Positions 48,626 through 56,572 of a DNA stretch of 64,000 bases are shown piece after piece. The number at the start of each line of letters is the position of its first letter. Position 1 is the first letter of the stretch. The stretch is from NCBI GenBank assembly GCA_014871385.1, contig CM026427.1, positions 9,058,344 to 9,122,343 of the forward strand. The letters are read 5' to 3'. This DNA comes from Ceratodon purpureus. Taxonomy: Eukaryota; Streptophyta; Bryopsida; Pseudoditrichales; Ditrichaceae. The notes under the pieces were generated by a model. That model ran no database searches and was not told the DNA's origin. It saw only the letters and a list, made by a program, of their open reading frames with translations. The translations under genes were made by a program, and so were the position numbers.

Positions 48626-50206
48626 ATGTCTTCTAGACAAGGCTCCGGCAAGCGGCCTATGTATGTGGACTTGGATGCTCCAGATGCGGTGGACCCTATG
48701 AGTTGCGTAACACCTCATGGTTCTAGTGGTTCTACTCCTTCATCTAGCTCGAAGGGTAAAAAGAAGAAGAGTATACCAGCGCACGAGAAGGATGACGGTT
48801 ATCCACCATTGGAGTATACGCATTTCATCAGGAAGGTGGCCGTCGAGTACTACAAGGCCCGTACCATACGAATGTTGAAGGCAATGTACCTTGATCACGG
48901 AGAGAATGGTATCTACAACCTCCAACGTGATTTGGAAAGGGAATTTTGGAGCGCATTGGAAGGATCAGAGATGTACATGGATTGCAAGACGAAATATTTT
49001 CACAGCCCGAAGTGGTTGACACAACAAGTGAGTAGTGCTACGACAAATGTCATTCATGTGTTTGAATCACATGTCAAGAAACCACAAGGCGAAGATTGGA
49101 GCAACCAAGACAAAGTGTTTATTCAAAAACTGACAACGGTTCAGGAGGCATGTCAGAGATGTTCTAAGGGGAAAACAAAGATTATGCCTTGGAATGAGCA
49201 AGCATTGAACTCAGCATTGGAGGCACACATGTATGGTGCATTGATATGGATTCCGGTTACGGCCAAGGTTGTGCCATTATCTGGCTTCAATGCCGAGGGG
49301 GGGTATGGCAAAGTGCGAAAAGTGCGAATAGCCAATATGAAGAAAATTCCAATTCACATAGAATTTGCGGGAAAACTTTCCAAGGCTAAAACCGAAGTGA
49401 AGAAGCGAGAGGAACGGGCGATTGAGGCCACGGTTAACCCCGTAGAGCATCCGGGTGTGATAAAATTTTGGGCCATTCACGCTAAGACCATGGAAGCTTA
49501 TACCCTGTGGTGGAATGGAGATTGCCTTCGCAACTTCCTCAAGATAAATGAGAAGGCATCCGAGGCAATAGATTACAAAGAAATTTTGAAGTCGAGGGAT
49601 ATGCCCATGGAAGAGTGCCAAAGAATTGTTGCCTACCGAAAGAATCGGGGAATGTTGGCGTGGAGTCTCATCTACGTTATGGACATAGTCCATAAGGCTG
49701 AAATCCTCCACAACGACTTAACGCCATCCAACATTCTACTTCACTTTCCACCTCATGACAAGAATAAAGTATATATTGGTGTGTGCGATTGGGGTGTGGC
49801 AAGCAGAGTCATTGAGAACAAGGCCTCCCCTTATGGTGTGATGGACCCCGATGAACTTGTACAAGTAAAGAAGAGGAGGGTAGGAGTTGCACCGGAGTTG
49901 TTCTTTTTATATGGCAAAAAAGATGATGAGGAACGGAATTTGGAGCGCATGAAGAGGATGCATCCATGTACGACGCTATCTGATGCATTTTCGGTAGGCC
50001 ATTTGGCAAAGACAATATGGAGAGAAGAAGATTGCCCAGAACTCTTCAAGGATTCAATCTCAAAGATTGTATTCTCATCAAAGTTGGATGGCTTGCTTAA
50101 CGAAGATCCTACAAAGAGGCTTTCACTTGCAAAAGTTGTGAATGATTTGATGAGCCCCCCTTACAACTTCCAAGCTCCCAATGGTTGTTTTAGATACACA
50201 TTGTAG
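48626..50206 (+). CDS. Cargo protein kinase, copy B, intact
   Basis: 526 residues, single exon. The first ~200 residues have a Ser-rich start with a KGKKKK stretch (possible nuclear signal) and match no domain I know. The kinase domain follows: Gly-rich loop FNAEGGYGKVRKV (about 220-232), candidate ATP-binding Lys K250 (EFAGKLSK), hinge-like YTLWWNGDCL, catalytic loop HNDLTPSNILL (H362, D364, N369), CDWG (D388) in place of DFG, and APE at 422-424, ending in a C-lobe with DPTKRLSLA. All residues needed for phosphotransfer appear present. The usual Lys after HRDL is Thr and the Arg is Asn, so the subfamily is unclear. It lies upstream of the transposase on the same strand, behind its own array and TATA box. 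Targets are unknown; the transposase or silencing factors are guesses. Confidence 0.88.
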   Translation: MSSRQGSGKRPMYVDLDAPDAVDPMSCVTPHGSSGSTPSSSSKGKKKKSIPAHEKDDGYPPLEYTHFIRKVAVEYYKARTIRMLKAMYLDHGENGIYNLQRDLEREFWSALEGSEMYMDCKTKYFHSPKWLTQQVSSATTNVIHVFESHVKKPQGEDWSNQDKVFIQKLTTVQEACQRCSKGKTKIMPWNEQALNSALEAHMYGALIWIPVTAKVVPLSGFNAEGGYGKVRKVRIANMKKIPIHIEFAGKLSKAKTEVKKREERAIEATVNPVEHPGVIKFWAIHAKTMEAYTLWWNGDCLRNFLKINEKASEAIDYKEILKSRDMPMEECQRIVAYRKNRGMLAWSLIYVMDIVHKAEILHNDLTPSNILLHFPPHDKNKVYIGVCDWGVASRVIENKASPYGVMDPDELVQVKKRRVGVAPELFFLYGKKDDEERNLERMKRMHPCTTLSDAFSVGHLAKTIWREEDCPELFKDSISKIVFSSKLDGLLNEDPTKRLSLAKVVNDLMSPPYNFQAPNGCFRYTL

Positions 50207-50429
50207 TTCCATAGTGAATTACGTTTGGAACATTTTGATTGCCTATGTGGCCTTGTTTGCACATTTCGAATATTTTAATAAATCGTTTTTTCGGCGTATA
50301 CATGCCTTGGTGGAACATGAAATGGTATTGTTGGTTTTGTAATGGAATGAAAAATTGTTTTTTAAAAAAAAATGGAAAAACTGTATGGCCCATTCACCGG
50401 GACTGCCCCTCGTACAAGGGTGCCTCCCC

Positions 50430-50800
50430 CCTGAACCCGCTCGCGCCCCCCCCTCTGGAAGCTCGCGCCCCCCCCCTTCCAGAAGCTCGCGCCCCCCCTC
50501 TGAGAAGCTCGCGCCCCCTTTGCAGTAGGTTGCGCCCCCCCCCCTTGAAAAAGCTCGCGCCCCCCCTTGGAGAAGCTCGCGCCCCCCCCTTGGAGAAGCT
50601 CGCGCCCCCCCCCTCGGAGAAGCTCGCGCCCCCCCTGTTGGAGAAGCTCGCGCCCCCCTGGAGAAGCTCGCGCCCCCCCTGGAGAAGCTCGCGCCCCCCC
50701 CCCCCTGGAAAGAGAAGCTCGCGCCCCCCCACCTGGAGAAACTCGCGCCCCCTGCACACGCTCGCGCCCCCCCGCCTGGAGAAACTCGCGCCCCCCCTCA
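50430..50800. repeat. GCGCGAGC array B4 (between kinase and transposase)
   Basis: About 20 units of CTGGAGAAGCTCGCGCCCCC, the complement of the GCGCGAGCTTCTCC unit of array A2. Ends at the transposase TATA box. Confidence 0.88.
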
Positions 50801-50802
50801 CA

Positions 50803-50812
50803 AGTATAAATG
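50803..50812 (+). promoter_or_regulatory. Probable TATA box of transposase, copy B
   Basis: AAGTATAAATGCCACCAACT follows array B4 directly, about 200 bp upstream of the ATG at 51009. ACACTTGCAG at about 50963-50972 could be a 5' UTR intron acceptor. Confidence 0.55.
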
Positions 50813-51008
50813 CCACCAACTTAGCCCAAGCCCAATATCATTTGAAATCATGGCCTCTAGTCCCGGAACTCCTTGTGGGCTCCTTGCTTGAGACTATGTG
50901 CATCACATTGGCCTGTGGTTGATGTCTACACATACCATTTTTTTCTCACATGTGTCATACTAACACTTGCAGACAGGAGATCATTGTACTTTTTCAGAGA
51001 CACGGAGA

Positions 51009-54000
51009 ATGGCAGGTCAACAGCGCCAGTCGACGGCTGAGTGGGCTCCGTGGTGGACGTTCATTGATAAGGACCATGTGAAATGTGTGTGGTGCAATTT
51101 CACCTTTCGTTATAAACGACAAAGAGCTTTCAAGCACTATGGATGGGGTGAAGGTTCAAGCAAGAGTCATTGTACCAAGGCCCCTGCCGCCGTATTTAGG
51201 CGCTTTGCCAATTGTGGTAATGTAATACCAAAAAGAATGACACATGCGGAGATATACGGCACTGATGGTGGTGATGGCGAGGCACACTTGGCACACTTGG
51301 CACCATGTTCTAGCCAGTCTATGCCTGCTGAGCAATCTACGGAAGTGCCTCAGAGAACGGAGGAGGTCCAAGAGGAGAGGATTTCCCAAGTTCAACCGTC
51401 TCAGTCAACTCCGCCTATAAGCAGAGGCGATTCATGTACACCAAGATCTATGCGGCAACAAAGTTTTACCGAGGCCTATCAGATTGGGATGCGCAATGAA
51501 TTGGATGAGAAATGGGCGTCCTATTTTTATGAAGCGAATGTGCCTTTCAATGTGGTTAGGCATCCATCTTTTATCGCTGCTGTGGAGGCAACATCGAAAG
51601 CGGGTTTTGTGTACCGTCCACCAGCATACAACGCAATGCGAACCAAGCACATCCAGCCAACAAAGCAGCTTCTCAAGATGAAAATCGAGGAAAAAACGAA
51701 GCAGTGTATTAGCTTGTACGGGGCAACTATTTGCTCGGATGGATGGGACAACGTTGTTCATCGGCCGTTGATGAATGTCATGCTTGTGTGTCCAGCAGGA
51801 GATATATTCCTGGGTTCCATTGATACAACGGGGTACAAGAAATCAAAGGCATACATAGCTGGGAAATTGAAAGAGTACATCAAAGAAGTTGGACCGCAGA
51901 ATGTGGTACAGATTTGCTCCGACAATGCTAGTGCCATGTTGGGAGCCATGGACCAGGTGGTTGAAGCTTATCCTCACATTTACAAGCAAGGTTGTGCAGC
52001 TCACATCATGGACCTCTTACTAGAAGATTGGGGGAAGGAAGCAACCTTCAAAGAGCTGATTGCCTTGGCAAAACGCATACCAAATTTTATACGTCGCCGT
52101 CATGTCACCATGGCTTTGTTTCGCCAATTCAGCCCGAAGTTGTCTCTGTTGTTACCAGCGGAGACAAGATTTGGATGCTCGTACTTGATGATTGTTCGAT
52201 TGCTTGAACTGAGGGAGGCACTAATCCAGGTGGTAGCCAGTCCGAAATGGGACGAATATGTGGGTACTTTATTCAATCGGTCAAACGGGTATCGAGCTCA
52301 CACCTTAGCATGTCAAGTACGGAGTACCATTCTCGATGAGACATTTTGGTTACGTTGTGAGAATCTTGTGCATGTTATGAAGCCGGCTGTTGTGACCTTG
52401 AAGACATTTGATGGACAAACACCGGCAATGGGGAGGGCATGGTTGGCCATGAATAATTTGAAGAAGCATGTGTTCCGTCTACGGGGTGATCCTTTTTTCC
52501 TAGACCCCGCTATAGCAGATCGCTTTGAGAAACATTTTACGAAGAGATGGAAGATGATGTTGACAGATCTCCATTACGCAGGCGCCATTTTGAATCCCTA
52601 CATTTTCCCGGAGAGCCACGAGCTATTGACTAACAGTGCTGCGAAGCGTGCACTCCTGCAAGTGCTAATTCATTTGAGTGAGTGCCTTAAACTGGACCAC
52701 GATACTGTGTTGTTCGAGCTAACACAGTTTGAGGAACGCACCGGTCCATTCAGCCCTTTGGAGGCCCCAAACATTCGACAGACTAAGATGCTACCTCATC
52801 AATGGTGGCAGCGGGTTGGGGGCGATGCGTTACCGTTGATAGCAAAGCGCATCCTTTCGTTAACATGCTCGGCATCATCATGTGAGCAAAATTGGAGCAT
52901 GTATTCCTTTGTTCACAGTAAGGTTCGCAACCGATTGGCCGTGAAGAAGGCAGAGGACTTGGTGTACATTTACACGAACAGTAAGCTCCTTCGAGAACGA
53001 CGTGGAGCGGATCCTGTTCTTTGGTACGAGAACCAACCGTTCTCCGAAGACTCGGATGAAGAAGTGCCAGCCATGTACGATGAAGACGTATGTGATGATG
53101 ATGGAGATGAAGGATTCCACGACGGACTTGAAGTTAATGAAGGCCATGGTGATGACAGTGGAGTTCATTACACTCCTGCTACTATGGATGATGAGTATCC
53201 AGAGTTACCCGTGGACAATGGTGATGGTGACATGCCACGCACTGAACCCGTTAACCAGCCGGATGGAGTTTTTGACTGGGCAGGATTTGATGAAGAGGCA
53301 GCTACTTCGCCTCACCACGTTGTCAATGAAATACAAGCTAGACGCGAGGTCGCATACGATCGGGCAGACGATGATATTGACGATGAATTTGAAGTCGAAA
53401 TGACTCAGCATCAAAGCGACGATGGTGGCAATAATGATGACATTCACCCCGTTCGTAGCGTTTCGAACAATGACAATGAAGAAGGGGGTAACAACATGGG
53501 AGAGCAAATTCCAATTCCAGAAGACGTTGAGGGAGGAGAAGAAGTTGAACAACTCCAGGCCACTCTGCCAGTAAATATTGAGGAAACAATCAGGTCTGGA
53601 GGTTTGGATGAAAGCCCTCCAAGAAATGAACAATCCGAGACAGTCAGAAATGGAGAAGAAGATGAAATTCCTATTGGCCGATTGTTTCAAACACCCCTGC
53701 CCCAGAGTACACCTTCAATCGGAGCAGTACTTGCAGGGTTGGGTCGACCCCCTCCACCTCGTTCAAACACTTCTACTGGGCATGGTTCATTAACTCCAAC
53801 ACCGAATACAAGCATTCCACTCACTTCTTCTGGACAAAGTCTACCAGCTGGACCTTCTACGACGCGTCATGGAGTGATACGGTCACGGAAAGGTCCAACA
53901 AACGTCCGCCCTTTTTTTTCAGGATATACTGTTGGAACTACCCCGTCTGTACCTGTGGCTCTGGGTAAACGTAGATTACCCGTAATGAATGTGGACGGAA

Positions 54001-54293
54001 TCACCGATAAGACCAAAAGACGGAAGATCAAAAGAATTGTGACCACAGTGGTGGATGGTACAGTTGACCACGAAATTCGCAACATTCATTCCACGGTGGA
54101 GGAGTATGTGCCTAATCAGGGGGGAGATGGAGATGACGAGGGGTCGAAATCCTCAGAAGGATATTACTCATCAGAAGATAGCCGTGAAGAAGCACCTGAT
54201 GATGAAGACATTGTTGTAAGAGTACCATTGGGTATGCCCGGTACTCGAAGGAATCCAGAGCGGCGCACCGCCAAAAAAAACAAAAAAAAGTGA
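51009..54293 (+). CDS. hAT transposase with acidic C-terminal extension, copy B, intact
   Basis: 1094 residues from ATG 51009. A BED-like zinc finger lies at about 12-56 (W12, W15, C26-x2-C29, H43, H54/C55). DUF659/RNase H-like core: D244 in ICSDGWDN, D305 in QICSDNASAM, C329-x2-H332 in GCAAHIMD, and catalytic E626 in SASSCEQNWS within the hATC dimerisation region (HQWWQRVGGDALPLIAKRIL to VRNRLAVKKAEDLVYIY). These are the hallmarks of an active hAT transposase, which cuts CAGGG-type ends and makes 8-bp duplications, as seen here. Unusually, about 430 residues follow the hATC region: Asp/Glu-rich, low-complexity, ending in a basic tail (RRNPERRTAKKNKKK). The equivalent in copy A is frameshifted in this tail. 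Confidence 0.95.
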   Translation: MAGQQRQSTAEWAPWWTFIDKDHVKCVWCNFTFRYKRQRAFKHYGWGEGSSKSHCTKAPAAVFRRFANCGNVIPKRMTHAEIYGTDGGDGEAHLAHLAPCSSQSMPAEQSTEVPQRTEEVQEERISQVQPSQSTPPISRGDSCTPRSMRQQSFTEAYQIGMRNELDEKWASYFYEANVPFNVVRHPSFIAAVEATSKAGFVYRPPAYNAMRTKHIQPTKQLLKMKIEEKTKQCISLYGATICSDGWDNVVHRPLMNVMLVCPAGDIFLGSIDTTGYKKSKAYIAGKLKEYIKEVGPQNVVQICSDNASAMLGAMDQVVEAYPHIYKQGCAAHIMDLLLEDWGKEATFKELIALAKRIPNFIRRRHVTMALFRQFSPKLSLLLPAETRFGCSYLMIVRLLELREALIQVVASPKWDEYVGTLFNRSNGYRAHTLACQVRSTILDETFWLRCENLVHVMKPAVVTLKTFDGQTPAMGRAWLAMNNLKKHVFRLRGDPFFLDPAIADRFEKHFTKRWKMMLTDLHYAGAILNPYIFPESHELLTNSAAKRALLQVLIHLSECLKLDHDTVLFELTQFEERTGPFSPLEAPNIRQTKMLPHQWWQRVGGDALPLIAKRILSLTCSASSCEQNWSMYSFVHSKVRNRLAVKKAEDLVYIYTNSKLLRERRGADPVLWYENQPFSEDSDEEVPAMYDEDVCDDDGDEGFHDGLEVNEGHGDDSGVHYTPATMDDEYPELPVDNGDGDMPRTEPVNQPDGVFDWAGFDEEAATSPHHVVNEIQARREVAYDRADDDIDDEFEVEMTQHQSDDGGNNDDIHPVRSVSNNDNEEGGNNMGEQIPIPEDVEGGEEVEQLQATLPVNIEETIRSGGLDESPPRNEQSETVRNGEEDEIPIGRLFQTPLPQSTPSIGAVLAGLGRPPPPRSNTSTGHGSLTPTPNTSIPLTSSGQSLPAGPSTTRHGVIRSRKGPTNVRPFFSGYTVGTTPSVPVALGKRRLPVMNVDGITDKTKRRKIKRIVTTVVDGTVDHEIRNIHSTVEEYVPNQGGDGDDEGSKSSEGYYSSEDSREEAPDDEDIVVRVPLGMPGTRRNPERRTAKKNKKK

Positions 54294-54381
54294 TACATCT
54301 ATTAGCATATTACATATACAAGTTATATAGAGAAAGTATAATATATATGTCTCCAAAATAATTTTAAAAAAACACAAAAAA

Positions 54382-54427
<46 letters not shown>
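54382..54427. repeat. (AT)n microsatellite
   Basis: About 20 AT dinucleotides in copy B. The corresponding place in copy A (28921-28940) has only about 9, so the run length differs between copies. Confidence 0.85.
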
Positions 54428-54428
<1 letters not shown>

Positions 54429-54599
54429 AAATTTTATACGTAGATACTTATATGTTAACCTTAGTCAATGTCCATAAAACATTAGCTAAGGCTATTGAAT
54501 GTAATTTTGTTTCGACATGAATTGAAACTTCTCTCATTTATGTCACTATGAAAAATTCAGTAGTGTCTTAATTTCCTTCAGTGGTTGATTCTTGTTCCC

Positions 54600-54905
54600 A
54601 GCTCGCGCCCCCCCTTCGCAGGCGCTCGCGCCCCCCCTTCGCAGGCGCTCGCGCCCCCACCCCAAACCCCTTGCTCGCGCCCCCCTGCAATCGCAGGCGC
54701 TCGCGCCCCCCCCCCCCCCCCCCCCCGCCGTCGCAGGCGCTCGCGCCCCCCCACCATCAAAGGCGCTCGCGCCCCCCCCCCCCTCGCAGGCGCCCGCGCC
54801 CCTCCCAGTCGCTCGCGCCCCCTCGCTCGCGCCCCCCCTTCCCAAGACGCTCGCGCCCCCCCTCTCACGTGCTCGCGCCACCCTCACTCAAGGCGTTGGC
54901 GCCCT
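54600..54905. repeat. GCGCGAGC array B5 (transposase 3' side)
   Basis: Units of GCAGGCGCTCGCGCCCCCC, complement of the A1 unit with the GCCTGCGATGG spacer. Lies between the transposase 3' end and the right terminus. Confidence 0.86.
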
Positions 54906-55109
54906 TCCTCTTAGCCACGTCATCCCCCAAGTCAACAATATTTGGTGACATGTCAGACGCGTGGCATCCTAGGTGGCCAAGGTAACTCCCATTTCACCAT
55001 TTGGGTGGTCAACCGTAAGTCCTGGTCAAACGGACCTCCCCTGACCCCTAACGGACGGACGAGCGGACCGGACGGACGGACAGGTCCTTTTGTCCCATGA
55101 ACAACCCTG

Positions 55110-55214
55110 TCGACATCGACTCGATCTGCAGTGACAGATCTCGCCTATTGGCCCGTCGGTGACTCCCGCCCATCTGCCAACATGAGAATCGCCATTTACA
55201 AACCCTAATCGCAA
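55110..55214 (-). other. Proximal part of a reading frame apparently split by copy B
   Basis: Minus-strand open sequence beginning near an AAACCCTAAT (telo-box-like) motif at 55200-55209, ending at the right target duplication with ICHCRSSRC. Continues in frame at 42999 after removal of copy B. No ATG is in this frame, so an upstream exon or non-AUG start would be needed. Not recognised. Confidence 0.35.
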
Positions 55215-55343
55215 TCAGGGAATCCACATAACAATGAATGTTCTTGAACTTTCAGAATGCGGACTCGGGTGTCGGTACATGCTCCGAAACTCTCATTGAT
55301 CAATGCAGAGGTGTTAACTCGAAATTGTGGATATGGATAGAAC

Positions 55344-56204
55344 TCAGTTGTAATCGTACGTGAGAGCTTCTTTGGAGATGATTCTTCGGAAAGTCCGACC
55401 GACAGCATACACTTTGCCGTTCGACCAGGTGCATTATCCACCACAGACATCAGCTTGCACCTGGTTTTTTATCTGCCAATTCCAAGCCCAAATCCTCCAA
55501 TGTATCAAGCTCACGAGCATATCAATCTTGCGCAAACCAAACATTCACTATACAGAGCATTCATGGTAGCCTGTCGAGGGCTCGCATGCTTACCAATGGC
55601 TGACAGCCATATTCGGATCGCAGCTGTGATTTGCGAGCGTGGAGATATGATTCCAGGTATACACGGCGAATTCGACTTCGCCAGGCTCGCCAGGGACGTC
55701 CATGGACCACCCGGGCCAGGAGACGCAGACGCCGTAGTAACACCGTCTCGGATCCATCATGGCCAAACCGTGAAGGATCTTTTCGGTGACCATTTGGCCA
55801 CACATGACGAAGGCGAGTTTGTGCTGGGGGAGATCGACATTGGAGAAGACCTCGTGGCCGAGAGGGCCGTCTCGCACGTCCAGCTTCGGCAGGGTCGCAA
55901 AGTTGTTGCAGCAGAAGCCGTGGCAGTTGCAAGTGACCTCGCTGACCTTCATCGTGGTCCGACACGCACACGCACCAGAGCACGTCTCCTTCCCCTTCAC
56001 GTAGCACTGGCACATTCGTTGCGCCATTGCCTGGTTGGTCGCGGCGCTGGGGTGGGTGAGAAGCGACGCGCCGCTCATGTGCGCGTCCACATTTGTTTTC
56101 ACGGCATTAAATCTGAGGGCGGGGATAGAATGAACACCTGCTGGAGTTTCTACATTCTCAAGCTCATCGTCCGTTCGAAACGGCTCCTCTACCCTAACGG
56201 CCAT
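55344..56204 (-). pseudogene. SET-domain protein gene, probably frameshifted
   Basis: Exon 1 (56204-55594) starts MAVRVEEPFRTDDELENVET, has a Cys-rich segment (MCQCYVKGKETCSGACACRT, CNCHGFCCNN), and ends with the SET signature NHISTLANHSCDPNMAVSH. A good donor (GGTAAGC) follows. A CAG acceptor at 55461 gives an in-phase exon 2 beginning CKLMSVVDNAPGRTAKCM. The SET C-terminal motif RRIISKEALTYDYN (to TGA at 55344) is in another frame, so one frameshift near 55395 is needed. SET proteins usually methylate lysines; the NHSC and YDYN motifs frame the cofactor pocket. Upstream at 56297-56345 a 15-bp unit (CTGACCTTAGTAACT) is present three times. The 5' end is related to that of the ankyrin gene at 57808. 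Confidence 0.7.
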
Positions 56205-56572
56205 GTCCCTTGAAAGCGCTCTGTCGGCGCAGAGTGATCGGGTACCAGTAAAATCCGTGGTGTGATGAAAGTAGCACTCGAAGAGCTTGGCATCTTCTGA
56301 CCTTAGTAACTCTGACCTTAGTAACTCTGACCTTAGTAACTCCCACCAGTACTTCCTACCGACAACGAATGGAGATTTTTGCATCAATCTGGTGCGCGAC
56401 GTAAGAGACGCTGAGGAAATAGAACGCGGGTCCTAGCTTTAGTTATTTTTTGAGATAGCTCGACGTTGATTGATTCAACGGACTGAATATTGACGCCGGC
56501 TAACTCGATGCTTGACCTGGCTTCGAATGTTGCTCAGAAGTTCAATGCACATATAGTGTAATCTCGCCTGTC

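Larger units (their letters stand above)
43000..55109 (+). mobile_element. Cargo-bearing hAT transposon, copy B (12.1 kb)
   Basis: Ends are CAGGGTTGT (43000) and ACAACCCTG (ending 55109), flanked by the perfect 8-bp duplication TCGACATC (42992-42999 and 55110-55117). Gene order is that of copy A, inverted: RING (minus), kinase (plus), transposase (plus), with the same arrays, tandem repeat, TATA boxes and subterminal GGAC runs (43020-43085 and 55050-55085). Different target duplications show that A and B inserted separately and did not arise from one inverted duplication. Transposase and kinase are intact; the RING gene has a premature stop. Confidence 0.95.

Noticed and set aside
32508..50800. 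CRISPR-like array
   Set aside because: Repeats are degenerate G-runs with irregular spacing and no unique spacers, in a eukaryotic context.
28412..54985. Many long Pro/Arg/Ser- or Gly/Arg-rich open frames in the GCGCGAGC arrays on both strands
   Set aside because: Repeat units without stops give open frames in several phases at once. They have no domain and differ between copies with run length.
28288..55109. The inverted pair as an assembly artefact or a single inverted duplication
   Set aside because: Each copy has its own perfect 8-bp target duplication, and the copies differ by many substitutions, array lengths and separate gene breaks.
28288..55109. A large-DNA-virus or Maverick/Polinton insertion (suggested by kinase and RING genes together)
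   Set aside because: No capsid, polymerase, integrase or packaging gene is present. The ends, 8-bp duplications and transposase all fit hAT.
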